A stretch of 64,000 bases of DNA from Nostoc sp. MG11. GTDB taxonomy: Bacteria > Cyanobacteriota > Cyanobacteriia > Cyanobacteriales > Nostocaceae. Position numbers and translations under genes: made by a program. Below, piece after piece: positions 9,066-19,815 of the stretch. The DNA is taken from contig NZ_JACXXN010000004.1 in assembly GCF_014904695.1 (NCBI RefSeq), forward strand, positions 1 through 64,000, read 5' to 3'. The notes under the pieces were generated by a model that saw nothing but the letters and a program-made list of their open reading frames with translations, had not been told where the DNA came from and ran no database searches. How positions within the stretch are numbered: the first letter of the stretch is position 1; each line of letters opens with the position of its first letter.

Positions 9066-10370
9066 CTAAATGGTAAATTCCGCCTCGTCCACAGAATGCG
9101 GCTTTTTGCCATCAAGTAAAGCACTAACAGTCATGTCTCCCATTACATTAATCGCAGTGCGGCAGCGATCTAAAAACCAGTCTACAGTTACCAGCAAAGC
9201 GATATACTGCGTCGGTAAGCCCACAGAAGTAAACACCAGTGTCATTGTTACTAGTCCAGCATTGGGAATATTCGCCGCACCTACCGATGCAAAAATTGAT
9301 GTAAGAACGACAATTAACTGCTGTCCCAAACTCAGATGTTGCCCAATTAGTTGGGAAATATATAACGCAGACATCGCTTCATAGAGGGCAGTACCATCAT
9401 TGTTGAAATTTGCCCCTACTAACGCCCCCAAAGCGGCAGAAGATTCCCTTAAACCGATTTTTGTTTGCAGAGCCTCAAAGGTTATCGGCATTGCAGCAGC
9501 AGAGGAAGAAGTCGAGAAAGCCGTTAAAAAGGCATCAGAACCGCCACCTAAGAATTTTAGCGGGTGTACCCAAGAACCAAATTTTACTCTAGTGAGGTAG
9601 TAGCAAGCTTGCAATACCAGCGCTAACAGCACAGCCACGATGAACGCAGCCAAAGATTGAAAAGGTGCAAAGCCTTCTTTAGCTACTGTTTTAGCGACAA
9701 TTCCAAACACTGCCAAAGGCACTAAGGCAATTACCCAGTTAAGAACGCCGATTACCGTCTCAAATAAAATCCCGATGACATTTTCAATTGACTGGTATCC
9801 GTTTTTTCCTTGAGTAATTTGTTCGGATTTTAATCCTCGCAGGACAATACCAAAGCTCAAAGCAATAACAATCAGTTGGATGACATTATTATCAACCAGA
9901 GGCTTAAGGACAGCTTCCGGTACAGCATCTCTGAGTAATCCCCAAGGGTCAAGACTTTGACCAGCTATTTCCGTAGTTTTTGAGGTAGTTACATCGCCCC
10001 AAGTACCAGGACGCAGGACGTTCGCTACTAAAAGTCCTATGAAGATAGCTACGGTTGTGTTTGTTAAAAGTAATCCCACCAGCCGCCGTCCGGCTGTACC
10101 AGGGATATTCGTAGTCATTAAAGTATGCAGTACTGCTACCAGAATCAGCGGTGTAGCCAAGGCACGGAGAGCCTTTAACACTAATTCAGCAGGAATTGCT
10201 AAGTTGTTAATTAAGGTGGCATTGATTGGATTGGGATTCCCTGCACCGAGTGCAATTCCGAGGCTGACAGCAGCCACTAGGGCTATAAGAATTTGTAGCG
10301 TCAGAGGGATACGCTGCCACCAAGGGCGGGCTTTGGTTTCAGGCGGATTAGTGCTCTCTGTTTGGCTCAT
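9066..10370 (-). CDS. dicarboxylate/amino acid:cation symporter (DAACS family)
   Basis: 434 aa, about eight transmembrane helices with re-entrant loops. The family signatures are present: the serine-rich hairpin AFSTSSSAAAMPITFEAL (about 290-310), the following GANFNNDGTALYEAM segment (normally NMDG in glutamate transporters) and VDWFLDRCRTAINVMGD near the C-terminus, whose Asp/Arg residues contact the substrate carboxylate in GltPh-type transporters. It would import glutamate, aspartate or C4-dicarboxylates with Na+ or H+. The exact substrate cannot be read, so no symbol is given. It is divergent from dnaE with about 165 bp between starts. Confidence 0.88.
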   Translation of the reverse strand: MSQTESTNPPETKARPWWQRIPLTLQILIALVAAVSLGIALGAGNPNPINATLINNLAIPAELVLKALRALATPLILVAVLHTLMTTNIPGTAGRRLVGLLLTNTTVAIFIGLLVANVLRPGTWGDVTTSKTTEIAGQSLDPWGLLRDAVPEAVLKPLVDNNVIQLIVIALSFGIVLRGLKSEQITQGKNGYQSIENVIGILFETVIGVLNWVIALVPLAVFGIVAKTVAKEGFAPFQSLAAFIVAVLLALVLQACYYLTRVKFGSWVHPLKFLGGGSDAFLTAFSTSSSAAAMPITFEALQTKIGLRESSAALGALVGANFNNDGTALYEAMSALYISQLIGQHLSLGQQLIVVLTSIFASVGAANIPNAGLVTMTLVFTSVGLPTQYIALLVTVDWFLDRCRTAINVMGDMTVSALLDGKKPHSVDEAEFTI

Positions 10371-10536
10371 TATCTAGATGCTGGTGAACAGATGTAACTA
10401 TTAAAACTTCACTTTCGGAAGTGAAAATTTCGCAAACGAGTTAATCTAAGATCCCGTTGCTTTGCAAAATCCTGCTCGAAGGGGTGTGTATCGGGATACT
10501 CCTAGAGAAATTGTTGGCTTGTGGTTGGAGACGTAT

Positions 10537-13167
10537 ATGTCCTTTGTCCCTTTGCATATTCACAGTGACTACAGTTTGCTCGATGGGGCAAGTCAGCTAC
10601 CAGAGTTAGTGGAGCGATCGATCGCACTGGGGATGAAAGCGATCGCCCTTACCGATCATGGTGTCATGTACGGAGCGATCGAACTGATCAAAATCTGCCG
10701 TAGTCAGAATATTAAGCCAATTCTTGGCAACGAAATGTATATAATTAACGGCGATATTGAAAAACAAGAACGCCGTCCTAAATATCATCAAGTCGTTTTA
10801 GCTAAAAATACTAAAGGATACAAAAATTTAGTCAAATTAACTACAATTTCTCACCTCAAAGGTGTCCAGGGTAAAGGAATTTTTTCTCGTCCTTGTGTTA
10901 ATAAAGAATTACTAAAAGAATATCATGAAGGCTTGATTGTCACCAGCGCTTGTTTGGGTGGAGAAGTTCCCCAAGCAATTCTTAGTGGTAGACCAGACGC
11001 AGCTCGTAAAGTTGCCCAATGGTATAAAGATGTATTTGGTGATGATTATTATCTAGAAATTCAAGACCACGGCTCCCAAGAAGACCGAATTGTTAACGTT
11101 GAAATTGTCAAAATTGCGCGAGAACTAAATATTAAAATTGTTGCTACGAATGACTCGCATTTTATATCTTGTTTTGACGTTGAAGCACACGATGCTTTGC
11201 TATGTATTCAAACTGGCAAGCTAATTGTTGAAGATAAACGGATGCGTTATAGCGGTACAGAGTATCTCAAATCTGGTGAAGAGATGCAACAGCTATTTCG
11301 TGACCATTTACCAGATGATGTTATTGCCGAAGCGGTAGCCACTACTGAAGAAGTTGCCGATAAAGTTGAGCCTTACCATATTATGGGTGAGCCTCAAATT
11401 CCTACACCCCCGATTCCCTCTGGTCATACTGCTGATACTTACGCAGAAGAAGTTGCTTGGCAAGGACTTTTAGAAAGATTAAATCGTAAATCCCGCACTG
11501 AAGTCGATTCCATCTATAGAGAAAGATTGGAATACGAACTGAAAATGATTCAACAGATGGGTTTCTCCAAATACTTTTTAGTAGTGTGGGATTACATCAA
11601 ATTTGCCAGAGATAATAATATTCCTGTGGGCCCCGGTCGGGGTTCGGCGGCTGGTTCATTAGTTGCCTACTCGATGCGAATTACTAACATTGACCCTGTG
11701 CATCATGGGCTACTGTTCGAGCGCTTTTTGAACCCAGAACGTAAATCCATGCCTGATATTGACACGGATTTTTGTATTGAACAGCGGGATAAAGTTATTG
11801 ACTACGTCACTGATAAATATGGTGCAGATAGAGTCGCTCAAATTATTACCTTTAACCGCCTAACTTCTAAAGCTGTCTTGAAAGATGTCGCCAGAGTATT
11901 GAATATTCCCTACGGCGAAGCTGACAAAATGGCGAAATTAATTCCTGTGGTGCGGGGAAAACCAACTAAACTCAAGGTGATGATTTCTAACGAAACCCCA
12001 GAACCAGAGTTTAAAGAAAAATATGATCATGACCCAAAAGTTCGCCATTGGCTTGATATGGCAATGCGAATTGAAGGAACTAACAAAACTTTTGGTGTTC
12101 ATGCAGCAGGTGTAGTGATTTCTGCCGACCCGCTTGATGAAATTGTACCACTCCAGCGAAATAATGACGGTTCCGTGATTACCCAATATTTCATGGAAGA
12201 TCTGGAATCAATGGGTTTGCTAAAAATGGATTTTCTGGGTTTGCGTAACTTGACGCTGATTCAAAAGACCATTGATTTAATTCAAGAAACTAGAGGATAT
12301 TCTGTTGACCCTGATGAAATCACCCATCAGGAAAGAAAAGCACAAAAGATATTAGCGAAAGGGGAACACAGTACCTTACCAAAAGATGTACAGCAAGCTT
12401 ATGCACTATTAGAAGCAGGTGAATTAGAAGGAATATTTCAATTAGAATCTTCAGGGATGCGTCAAATAGTGCGGGATTTGAAGCCTTCAAATATAGAAGA
12501 CATTTCTTCAATTTTGGCACTTTATCGACCAGGGCCATTAGATGCGGGACTGATTCCGAAATTTATTAACCGCAAACACGGTCGAGAAAAGATTGATTAT
12601 CAACATACTATTCTAGAACCAATATTAGATGAAACTTATGGGATTATGGTCTATCAAGAGCAAATCATGAAAATTGCTCAGGATATGGCTGGATATTCCC
12701 TAGGACAAGCTGACTTGCTGCGTCGGGCGATGGGTAAGAAGAAAGTTTCCGAAATGCAAAAGCAGCGAGAAAAGTTCGTGGATGGCGCTGCTAAAAATGG
12801 CGTGCAGAAAAAAGTTGCCGATGAATTATTCGAGCAAATGTTGAAGTTTGCTGAATATTGCTTAAGCTATGACACGGAAGTATTGACTGTAGAATATGGG
12901 TTTATTCCCATTGGAAAGATTGTAGAAAAAGACATTGAATGCACAGTGTACAGTGTTGATAGTAATGGGAATGTTTACACGCAACCTGTAGCACAATGGC
13001 ATAATCGTGGAGAACAAGAAATCTTTGAGTATTGCCTAGAAGATGGTTCAGTAATTCGGGCAACCAAAGACCATAAATTTATGACCACTGATGGGCAAAT
13101 GTTGCCGATTGATGAAATATTTGAACGGGAATTAGATTTGTTGCGAGTTCAGGGTTTGCCAGAATAG
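10537..13167 (+). CDS. dnaE-N: DNA polymerase III alpha subunit, N-terminal part fused to split-intein N-half
   Basis: 876 aa. Residues 1-774 are the N-terminal extein: PHP domain ([15 protein letters not shown]...), then the Pol III palm with the catalytic block PDIDTDF at 406-412 and the conserved [14 protein letters not shown]. Residues 775-876 are the N-intein, beginning with the nucleophile Cys ([14 protein letters not shown]) and carrying the block B motif ATKDHKFMT. The partner gene, intein-C plus the C-terminal extein, lies elsewhere and must trans-splice to make the replicative polymerase. ATG 10537 is preferred over 10462: GGAG precedes it and the protein then begins [13 protein letters not shown] as in homologues. 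Confidence 0.96.
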   Translation: MSFVPLHIHSDYSLLDGASQLPELVERSIALGMKAIALTDHGVMYGAIELIKICRSQNIKPILGNEMYIINGDIEKQERRPKYHQVVLAKNTKGYKNLVKLTTISHLKGVQGKGIFSRPCVNKELLKEYHEGLIVTSACLGGEVPQAILSGRPDAARKVAQWYKDVFGDDYYLEIQDHGSQEDRIVNVEIVKIARELNIKIVATNDSHFISCFDVEAHDALLCIQTGKLIVEDKRMRYSGTEYLKSGEEMQQLFRDHLPDDVIAEAVATTEEVADKVEPYHIMGEPQIPTPPIPSGHTADTYAEEVAWQGLLERLNRKSRTEVDSIYRERLEYELKMIQQMGFSKYFLVVWDYIKFARDNNIPVGPGRGSAAGSLVAYSMRITNIDPVHHGLLFERFLNPERKSMPDIDTDFCIEQRDKVIDYVTDKYGADRVAQIITFNRLTSKAVLKDVARVLNIPYGEADKMAKLIPVVRGKPTKLKVMISNETPEPEFKEKYDHDPKVRHWLDMAMRIEGTNKTFGVHAAGVVISADPLDEIVPLQRNNDGSVITQYFMEDLESMGLLKMDFLGLRNLTLIQKTIDLIQETRGYSVDPDEITHQERKAQKILAKGEHSTLPKDVQQAYALLEAGELEGIFQLESSGMRQIVRDLKPSNIEDISSILALYRPGPLDAGLIPKFINRKHGREKIDYQHTILEPILDETYGIMVYQEQIMKIAQDMAGYSLGQADLLRRAMGKKKVSEMQKQREKFVDGAAKNGVQKKVADELFEQMLKFAEYCLSYDTEVLTVEYGFIPIGKIVEKDIECTVYSVDSNGNVYTQPVAQWHNRGEQEIFEYCLEDGSVIRATKDHKFMTTDGQMLPIDEIFERELDLLRVQGLPE
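12859..13164 (+). other. DnaE split intein, N-terminal fragment (IntN), 102 aa
   Basis: Starts at the catalytic Cys codon TGC 12859 immediately after extein residues ...FAEY and runs to the end of the protein. It contains block A ([10 protein letters not shown]) and block B (TKDHKF, with the catalytic His). Length and sequence match the Nostoc punctiforme-type DnaE IntN, with several substitutions from my recollection of that sequence (e.g. D for E at position 5, DNLPN-like end replaced by QGLPE). Confidence 0.95.
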
Positions 13168-13267
13168 GCGCAGTCATTAAGTAGCGGCTATAATTAAACA
13201 TAAAATAAAATCTTAGTTCGTAGTTTAGTTCGTAGTGAGTGATTCATCGCTCAAAATGAGGATTATC

Positions 13268-13281
13268 AGGACTAAAGTCCT
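13268..13281 (+). repeat. palindromic repeat AGGAC-TAAA-GTCCT
   Basis: Part of a longer GTAGTGAG...AGGACTAAAGTCCTTACTAC unit after dnaE, a dispersed intergenic palindrome type in Nostoc-like genomes. It may help end the dnaE transcript, but there is no T-run. Confidence 0.55.
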
Positions 13282-13388
13282 TACTACAAACTTTAATTTA
13301 TGCCTAGCTACTTAGTTGCGATCGCCTATCATCCCATCGCCTTTCCCAGTATCATGGCTAGGAGATATTGATTTCTCAAGAGTTCTGT

Positions 13389-14153
13389 ATGAGTAAACTT
13401 TTTTATTGGTCTGAGCGACTACTTCAGTCTCTACGTACCTGGGTAGGAATTGGTCTATTATGTTTGGTTTTAAGCTGGTCATTTCCTGCGCAAGCCACCA
13501 GCCGCATCACTCCGCAATTGGAGGAGCAGGTGTTACAAATTATCCGCGAACATCCAAACGTACTTATTGAATCTGTTCAAGCATACCAACAACAACAGCA
13601 ACAAAAAATAAAGCAAGCACAGCAAGCATTTTTACAGGATTTAAAAACAAATCCCCAAATAGTGATTGGTGAGTCTCCCTCAACAGGCTCGGCTCAATCA
13701 AAAACTCTGTTAGTAGAATTCTCAGACTTTCAATGTCCTTACTGTGCTGAAGCGAATAAAACCCTGAAACAGTTGTTGGCACATCAGGATAATGTCAAGT
13801 TAGTTTACAAGAATTTACCTTTGACTGCAATTCATAGTAATGCATTACCAGCAGCAACAGCAGCTTGGGCAGCAAATCAGCAAGGTAAATTCTGGGAATA
13901 TCATGATGCTTTGTTTACTAATCAAAAGCAACTGGCTGAGGCGTTGTATTTAGATATTGCCAAAAATCTGAATCTAGATTTAACGAAATTTGAACGCGAT
14001 CGCACTCTTGCTACTCCTGCGATTGAAAAAGATATCCAGCTAGCTGAGAAATTAGGGGTTTCTGGTACACCTTTCTTGATAATGAATAGTCCTGGTTACT
14101 CAGGAGTGGTACAGCTATCAGATATTGAAAGTATATTGGCTAATGCTAAGTAA
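13389..14153 (+). CDS. DsbA-family thiol:disulfide oxidoreductase, exported
   Basis: 254 aa from ATG 13389. An N-terminal hydrophobic helix ending FPAQA-T (about 17-36) is a signal peptide. A Gln-rich helical linker follows (QAYQQQQQQKIKQAQQAF), then a thioredoxin-fold DsbA domain with active site C116-P-Y-C119 in VEFSDFQCPYCAEANK and the cis-Pro region VSGTPFLIMN. It probably makes or shuffles disulfides in the periplasm or thylakoid lumen. TTG 13368 is an alternative start with GGAG 4-5 bp upstream, so the N-terminus is uncertain by 7 residues. Confidence 0.85.
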   Translation: MSKLFYWSERLLQSLRTWVGIGLLCLVLSWSFPAQATSRITPQLEEQVLQIIREHPNVLIESVQAYQQQQQQKIKQAQQAFLQDLKTNPQIVIGESPSTGSAQSKTLLVEFSDFQCPYCAEANKTLKQLLAHQDNVKLVYKNLPLTAIHSNALPAATAAWAANQQGKFWEYHDALFTNQKQLAEALYLDIAKNLNLDLTKFERDRTLATPAIEKDIQLAEKLGVSGTPFLIMNSPGYSGVVQLSDIESILANAK

Positions 14154-15184
14154 ATTAGTGTATTTTGAAATGTGCTTATGCAGGTAAAAGCAATACTTAA
14201 TTATGACTGCAACAAGCTTGCCACATATACCGCTTGCAGAATTTAGACAAAAGGAAAGCTAAAAGGAGCAAGGAGATGAATTTTATCTTTTTTCCTTGCC
14301 CAATCTCTTATAAACGGAGCTTCTATAAGATATCTAATTAATTTTGACTAACAACTTGCAATAATCAAAAATATGTATACTGTGAAGCTTTTATCTCTAT
14401 GTACTTATGTCTAGAGATAGACTCAATTATTTAACAATAATGTGCGTCTTTAGTTAGAGGATTATTGCACTAGTAAACTGTTCTACTTAAAGCAAGTGTA
14501 AGGAGTAGCTGATGAGGAGTAAAGAGGAGAAATTTTCCTTACTCCTCATGTTCTTAAATAGATGACAAATTAAATCAGCGATCGCCTGCCAAAAATCAGC
14601 TTAATTAGCAGGCAAAATCTCTAATATTTTTCTTGAATCTATCAATACTGACGCTTTTATCAGTTAAAGTTTTTGAAATCGTTTTTCTGAAAATTGGGAA
14701 TTTTTTAAGCTTATTTATTTAATTTTTATATTTATTCATAAATTTGGAAATTGAGTCAGCCAATTCTGTCTGATGTAAAAGTTGTTAAGATCGAGCCAAC
14801 GTAATTAGTACATAATTTGACAACTTCGTAACGCTATTGAATGGCTAAAAACTCTATAAAAGCGTCTACAGACTTTCCCCGCATTTTTACGCAAGGCTGT
14901 ACTTAGTTAACCTGAGCTAAAAATAGCTCTTTACGTTTCAGTGTTAGGAATGTTACAACTTAGATTAAGTGATATTTTTGCAACACTCCAGGAACAAAGA
15001 AGATCATAGAGTCATCTACTATATTCCGGGCGCGTTCCTACCGAAATTTACATCGGCGCTGTAAGTTAGGAACTGAAGAAGCCGCTGCTCAGATTTCTCT
15101 GTGCGTTTAAAATTCCTATTTCTTAAACCTTACTGTGCATTTAATTCACTAAATTAAACCTTAGAAAACATTGTGAGTTTATTA
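14154..15184. other. 1-kb gene-free stretch
   Basis: No ORF looks coding. An inverted repeat ATGAGGAGTAA/TTACTCCTCAT sits at 14512-14549. A GC-richer patch at about 15025-15110 (GGGCGCGTTCC, GCCGCTGCTC) stands out from its AT-rich surroundings; I cannot assign it to a known RNA. The remainder shows nothing recognisable. Confidence 0.5.
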
Positions 15185-15889
15185 ATGCGTCACATTAGAT
15201 TTTGGGTGCTTTTGCCAGTAACCCTGATATTCGGCTGCTCGGATAAACTGCTTCAATCTAGTCCATCTGTAGCCAAATCTACTCCGCCTGTAGTTCAACA
15301 AGCTAGTCCAACTGTGTTGGCAAAGGCAAGTTACCTTTCACCTTTGGAACAACAGGTGATTAATGAAATGAACAAGGTGCGGACAAATCCCAAGGCGTAT
15401 GTTCCAATTATTGAAAACTATAGAAAGCGTTTCCAGGATAATAGAGTCAAAATTTCTAATAATACCTATTTGATAACTCAAGAAGGTGTAAAAGCAGTCG
15501 ATGAGGCGATCACATTTCTCAAGTCAGCTCGTCCTGTGGGTGCGTTGAGTGCATCCAAGGGGATGTCTTTAGGTGCTAGAGATCACGTCAAAGACCAAGG
15601 GCCAAGAGGTGTTACAGGTCACTCTGGTAGCGATGGTAGCAACCCCTTCACTCGGATAAACCGCTATGGTACATGGCAAAAAACCGCAGGCGAAAATATC
15701 AGCTATGGTCCAAACACGGCCCAAGATATTGTTATGCAATTAATTATTGATGATGGTGTGCGCGATCGCGGTCATAGAACAAACATCTTTAATAACGCTT
15801 TTAAAGTGACTGGCGTTGCTTATGGAACTCACAAATCATATAAAACAATATGTGTGATTAACTACGCTGGCGGTTATAAAGATAAGTAA
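15185..15889 (+). CDS. CAP/SCP-domain lipoprotein, copy 1
   Basis: 234 aa from ATG 15185 (GTG 15173 is an alternative). The N-terminus is a lipoprotein signal ending IFGC18, then a Pro/Ser/Thr-rich linker. The CAP (CRISP/antigen 5/PR-1) domain spans about 50-230, with [15 protein letters not shown], two His and a Glu of the CAP cavity in GHSGSDGS and AGENISYG, and the [19 protein letters not shown] block. CAP proteins are extracellular; bacterial ones have been linked to lipid or cell-wall binding. A second CAP gene follows 247 bp downstream and is about two-thirds identical by eye. Confidence 0.85.
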   Translation: MRHIRFWVLLPVTLIFGCSDKLLQSSPSVAKSTPPVVQQASPTVLAKASYLSPLEQQVINEMNKVRTNPKAYVPIIENYRKRFQDNRVKISNNTYLITQEGVKAVDEAITFLKSARPVGALSASKGMSLGARDHVKDQGPRGVTGHSGSDGSNPFTRINRYGTWQKTAGENISYGPNTAQDIVMQLIIDDGVRDRGHRTNIFNNAFKVTGVAYGTHKSYKTICVINYAGGYKDK

Positions 15890-16136
15890 GTCATTTGTCA
15901 AGAGTCAAGAGTCAGTAGTTATTTTCCTTATCCTCCTTGTCTCCATTCTCTAAATACAGTTTGGATAAGTATCACTTTCTTTGTGGTCTTGGGTTAAGGG
16001 GTACAAGATGTACTCAAAACCTTTACCCTTTCACCTTTAACCGGACTGTATTGCCCAATCTCTATTCTCTCCGAAATATTTTGTTCATTTCGTGAAGCTA
16101 AATATATCTCATCGCTTTTAAGTTGTAAGGTTATTC

Positions 16137-16769
16137 ATGAATCGGATGCAATTTGGGAAAGTTTTAGGGGAAATTCCTCAAAAAGGTGTTCCTGAGTTAG
16201 CAGGTGAGCATATCCTCTCGCTGCTGGAACAGGAAGTGATAATGGAAATGAACAAGGTACGGACAAATCCTACGACATACTTGCCGATTCTAGAAAAATG
16301 GAAACAGCGCTTTCAAGGTCAGCAAGTCGAAATTTCCGATAGTGTTTATTTGCAAACTCAGGAAGGGGTAAAAGCAGTTGATGAAGCGATCGCATTTCTC
16401 AAGTCTGCCTATCCTGTAGGAGCATTAAGTATATCGCGAGGTATGTCTTTGGGCGCTAGGGATCACGTTAAAGACCAAGGAGCAAGTGGTGCAACAGGCC
16501 ACTATGGTAGCGATCGCAGTGATCCCTTTACTCGCATCAGCCGCTATGGGAATTGGCAAATTACGGCAGCTGAAAACATCAGCTATGGTTCTCATACAGC
16601 CCAAGATATCATTATGCAGTTAATTATTGATGATGGAGTGGCATCACGCGGTCATCGCCACAATATTTTTAACCCAGCTTTTCAAGTCACGGGAGTTGCT
16701 TTTGGCATTCATGCTACATATAGGCAAATGTGCGTGATTACTTATGCTGGAGGTTATACAGAGAATTAG
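16137..16769 (+). CDS. CAP/SCP-domain protein, copy 2, without signal peptide
   Basis: 210 aa. The CAP domain covers about 30-208 and closely parallels copy 1 ([50 protein letters not shown]). The N-terminus [21 protein letters not shown] has no hydrophobic segment, so the export signal seen in copy 1 is missing. AAGG upstream supports ATG 16137. It is a tandem duplicate that has lost or never had the secretion signal. It may be cytoplasmic, exported another way, or functionally decaying, although the CAP domain itself is intact. Confidence 0.8.
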   Translation: MNRMQFGKVLGEIPQKGVPELAGEHILSLLEQEVIMEMNKVRTNPTTYLPILEKWKQRFQGQQVEISDSVYLQTQEGVKAVDEAIAFLKSAYPVGALSISRGMSLGARDHVKDQGASGATGHYGSDRSDPFTRISRYGNWQITAAENISYGSHTAQDIIMQLIIDDGVASRGHRHNIFNPAFQVTGVAFGIHATYRQMCVITYAGGYTEN

Positions 16770-16844
16770 GAAAGTATTGTTGGAATGCTTCGCCGCTAGC
16801 TCTGTGACACAATTGAAGAACAATATACAGGAGAACGGGGAGCA

Positions 16845-17702
16845 ATGGGCGATCGCCATAGTCATACCACTACTGGTGCTGCACATCTCAATGTCTACGT
16901 CCAAGGTCAAGGATTCCCCATTCTGGGCTTACACGGTCATCCTGGTTCTGGTCGTAGTCTTTCTGTCTTTACTGATCATTTATCAAAACGCTGTCGAACT
17001 TTTGCCCCTGATTTACGTGGATACGGCAAAAGTCGCTTCAACGGCAGTTTTAATATGCACGACCATGTAACCGACTTAGAGGCGCTGCTAGACCGCTTTG
17101 AGATCGAAAAGTGTCTAGTATTGGGATGGTCACTTGGGGGGATTTTAGGAATGGAACTGGCATTACATTTGCCAGAACGCGTTAGTGGGCTGATTTTAGT
17201 GGCAACAGCAGCAAAACCGCGTGGCAGTCATCCCCCCATTACTTGGCAAGATAATTTGTATACTGGTGTTGCGGCGCTATTAAATTATATAAAACCAAGT
17301 TGGCAGTGGAATATTGAAACTTTTGGCAAGCGATCGCTTTTTCGCTACTTAATCCAACAACATACACCCACTGCTTATAACTACATTGCCCAGGAAGCAG
17401 TACCAGCTTATTTACAAACCTCACCTGCTGCTACTCGCGCCCTCTACAGTGCAATTCAATCTGGGTATAATCGAGTTTTAGACCTAGAGCAAATTGAGTG
17501 CCCTAGTCTAGTACTTGCTGGTGTCCAAGACCGCCACATCACAGTTGATTCCAGCCTAGAAACTGCTCAACACATCAAAAGTTGTCAGTGGCAGTTCTAC
17601 CCCAATACTGCCCATCTTTTCCCGTGGGAAGTTCCCCAGCAGGTACTCAGAGATATTGACCGTTGGCTGGAAGAACATCCACAGGTAATTAGTAATCAGT
17701 AG
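16845..17702 (+). CDS. alpha/beta hydrolase, 285 aa
   Basis: Full alpha/beta-hydrolase fold. The oxyanion region is GLHGHPGSGR (29-37). The nucleophile elbow is G94-W-S96-L-G-G, the acid is probably D229 (GVQDRHIT) and the histidine H257 (NTAHLFPWE). DLRGYGKS after strand 4 is typical of the epoxide hydrolase/haloperoxidase/lipase group. The substrate cannot be inferred. GGGAG ends 4 bp before ATG 16845, a good ribosome site. It follows CAP copy 2 by 75 bp on the same strand and could be co-transcribed with it. Confidence 0.85.
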   Translation: MGDRHSHTTTGAAHLNVYVQGQGFPILGLHGHPGSGRSLSVFTDHLSKRCRTFAPDLRGYGKSRFNGSFNMHDHVTDLEALLDRFEIEKCLVLGWSLGGILGMELALHLPERVSGLILVATAAKPRGSHPPITWQDNLYTGVAALLNYIKPSWQWNIETFGKRSLFRYLIQQHTPTAYNYIAQEAVPAYLQTSPAATRALYSAIQSGYNRVLDLEQIECPSLVLAGVQDRHITVDSSLETAQHIKSCQWQFYPNTAHLFPWEVPQQVLRDIDRWLEEHPQVISNQ

Positions 17703-17765
17703 CCCAAAGTGCAAGGATTTTTGACTATTAACCAGATAAGTCGTAATTAGAACTCGAAATTATAA

Positions 17766-17786
17766 ATTACGAATTACGAATTACGA
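17766..17786 (+). repeat. 7-bp tandem repeat ATTACGA x3
   Basis: Three exact copies of ATTACGA between the hydrolase and the convergent DUF1816 gene. It is a short tandemly repeated heptamer of the kind typical of Nostoc/Anabaena genomes. Confidence 0.8.
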
Positions 17787-17808
17787 GTTATATTGACTTT
17801 CGCCTAAC

Positions 17809-18111
17809 TTAAATTTGACCGCCAAAGGCAGGCTGTACTTTGCGGTCAAATCTTTCCCCCAAGTCTTCAGCAATCGTTAAATTATCAGGTTTACAGCGCT
17901 TGACATTCACAACAATTCCCTGGGCGCCTTCGACTTCTAAATCTTCTACATAGCCTTTGCTTGCAAATGTTGCATCCGCAGAATTTAGAAATGGCCCGAA
18001 GTAGTACGTACAACGAGGGTTGTGTGTCACTATCTCTACCCACCAAGCTAAGCCGAGTTTGTCGAATGCGTTAATTAAGCTTTCCTTGAGGTTATGCCAA
18101 ATTTTTTTCAT
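17809..18111 (-). CDS. DUF1816-domain protein, 100 aa
   Basis: Small soluble protein with the cyanobacteria-specific DUF1816 signature WWVEIVTHNPRCTYYFGPF (about 23-41), followed by a basic/acidic C-terminal half. The family is widespread in cyanobacteria; its function is not established to my knowledge. ATG 18111 is chosen over GTG 18120 because AGGTG lies 6 bp before it. The last residues PAFGGQI resemble phycobilisome-linker-type tails but that is only an impression. Confidence 0.8.
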   Translation of the reverse strand: MKKIWHNLKESLINAFDKLGLAWWVEIVTHNPRCTYYFGPFLNSADATFASKGYVEDLEVEGAQGIVVNVKRCKPDNLTIAEDLGERFDRKVQPAFGGQI

Positions 18112-18191
18112 GGTTTTCACCTATTTATAAACGTCGTACAGGGTGTTGAACGATATGCTACTTTTTTTCTTTTACATTTCTTTATACTCTT

Positions 18192-19169
18192 TTACGCTTC
18201 TTTTTTCAAAGAGATTTTTTGTAATTTATTCAGGTACAGAGTATTTGACGACCTTTGGCGATAAATCTCATAAAGTGCCATACCTGCTGCTACTGAAGCA
18301 TTAAGACTGGGAGTCTTGCCCTGTAAGGGAATCGATACTAAAACATCGCAGCCGCGTTGGGTTAACATACTTAGACCTTCGCCTTCAGAGCCAATTACTA
18401 AAACGATTGGACCACTGAAATTCACTGTATGCAGGGGTTCGCTTCCAGTTGCAGCTGTGCCGTAAATCCAAAAGCCAGCTTCTTTTAATTCTTCCAAAGC
18501 GCGGCTGAGGTTGATAACTCTAGCGACAGAAAAGTTTTCTAAAGCACCTGCTGCTACTTTTACAACTGTGGATGTGATCCCAGATGCCCTTCGTTGGGGG
18601 ATCACCAGTCCTTGAGCGCCTATTGCTTCGGCAGTACGAATAATTGCCCCCAAATTGTGCGGGTCAGTAATCCCGTCAGCCACTACAATTACAGGATCGG
18701 TTAAAGATTTTGCCTGTTCAATCAGATCTGGTAATTCGACATAATCGTAGGGAGCAGTTTGCGCTACTACACCTTGATGATTAGCCCCGTCGGTGATTTG
18801 GTCTAAGCGCTTAGGTTCTACTTCATCAATGACTGTGCCATTTTCTTTGGCTTGGAGGAGCAAATGGTGAAAGCTGGGATCGTAACGCAGACGGGTGGTA
18901 ATCCAGATGCGGTTAAGACCGCGCTGATTTTGCAACGCACTTAATACTGGATGGCGACCGTAGATAAGATCGCTCTCTTCTGGTGATTTCGTGGATGGGG
19001 ATGGATGCGAAAAGTTGCGATGTGAGCGCGAATTGCTAGAGATGGGGTTACTATCTCCATTTCTCGGATTGCGAATAGGATTGGCAACAACACGCTTGCC
19101 TTGAATTTTTAGGGGTTGCCCACGATTAGATTCGCCTGAAGTCTTCATTTTTCTTGGTTCACTCGCCAT
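18192..19169 (-). CDS. rlmB: 23S rRNA Gm2251 2'-O-methyltransferase family (RlmB/TrmH, SpoU)
   Basis: 325 aa. An N-terminal basic, disordered extension of about 70 aa precedes the SpoU substrate-binding domain ([13 protein letters not shown]...). The SPOUT methyltransferase domain spans about 150-310, with motif 1 [16 protein letters not shown], motif 2 [12 protein letters not shown] and motif 3 [23 protein letters not shown], which form the knot binding SAM. It methylates the ribose of a 23S rRNA guanosine. It lies 88 bp downstream of the Mini-III gene on the same strand; both act on 23S rRNA in other bacteria, which makes an rRNA-maturation operon plausible. Confidence 0.9.
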   Translation of the reverse strand: MASEPRKMKTSGESNRGQPLKIQGKRVVANPIRNPRNGDSNPISSNSRSHRNFSHPSPSTKSPEESDLIYGRHPVLSALQNQRGLNRIWITTRLRYDPSFHHLLLQAKENGTVIDEVEPKRLDQITDGANHQGVVAQTAPYDYVELPDLIEQAKSLTDPVIVVADGITDPHNLGAIIRTAEAIGAQGLVIPQRRASGITSTVVKVAAGALENFSVARVINLSRALEELKEAGFWIYGTAATGSEPLHTVNFSGPIVLVIGSEGEGLSMLTQRGCDVLVSIPLQGKTPSLNASVAAGMALYEIYRQRSSNTLYLNKLQKISLKKEA

Positions 19170-19257
19170 AATGAGTTTTGGGTGTAGCTTAATATCTCGA
19201 TTACCTAAATTTACTGAATTTACTCTACTTAAATTTGGCGATCGCTCCCTTGAGTTC

Positions 19258-19815
19258 TCACTGTTGATCTAGATGGAGTATTTGTAACAGTTCGGTTAAG
19301 CGTTGGTAATCGGTGAGATATAGATAGCCAATTAATGTTTCTAAACTAGTTGCTTGTTGATAAATTCCGGGATCAACTCTCTTAGGGCGCCCTGTGGCGG
19401 CGTTTCGGCCCCGTCGGACAATTTCTAATTCTGTTTCTCTCAGATGAGGAGTTAGCGATCGCAAATGTAGCGCTTGTGTTTCTGCTCTTACCTGTGCCAC
19501 TACCAGACGATGGTAAGTCTCTGGTCGTTGCAGTGGCAACAGATAAAACATCCTAACATATAGTTCATAAATTGCATCCCCCAAATACGCAAGAGCAGCT
19601 GGAGAAATTTGTTGCAGTTGTGAGAGGGAAATCTGCTGAGGTAATAGCACTGTGTTTACCAACAGTGCTTGAGTCCAAGATGAATTCTGATTAGGGGCTT
19701 CATCTTGTCCATTTAATAATTCCTCCTTTGACTTCACAAGTGAATCATTCCTTGACGGGCGACATTGTGGGGCATTCTTCGCAAAATAGTGTTTATTCTT
19801 TATGAAGTATGCCAT
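19258..19815 (-). CDS. mrnC: Mini-ribonuclease III
   Basis: 185 aa. The RNase III catalytic domain lacks a dsRNA-binding domain: [19 protein letters not shown] carries the signature Asp of the catalytic pair, and [11 protein letters not shown] near the end carries the second acidic site. Mini-III trims 23S rRNA precursors. The first 65 residues are poorly conserved-looking, and the start is uncertain. ATG 19815 has only AGG 9 bp upstream. A perfect TCCTCC complement (GGAGG) at 19726-19721 instead precedes an out-of-frame ATG at 19712. No in-frame ATG lies between. The catalytic domain itself is sound. Confidence 0.85.
   Translation of the reverse strand: MAYFIKNKHYFAKNAPQCRPSRNDSLVKSKEELLNGQDEAPNQNSSWTQALLVNTVLLPQQISLSQLQQISPAALAYLGDAIYELYVRMFYLLPLQRPETYHRLVVAQVRAETQALHLRSLTPHLRETELEIVRRGRNAATGRPKRVDPGIYQQATSLETLIGYLYLTDYQRLTELLQILHLDQQ

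Noticed and set aside
15025-15110. A structured RNA upstream of the first CAP gene
   Set aside because: A GC-rich patch exists but I see no conserved motif, tRNA arm or terminator, so it is only noted in the gap entry.
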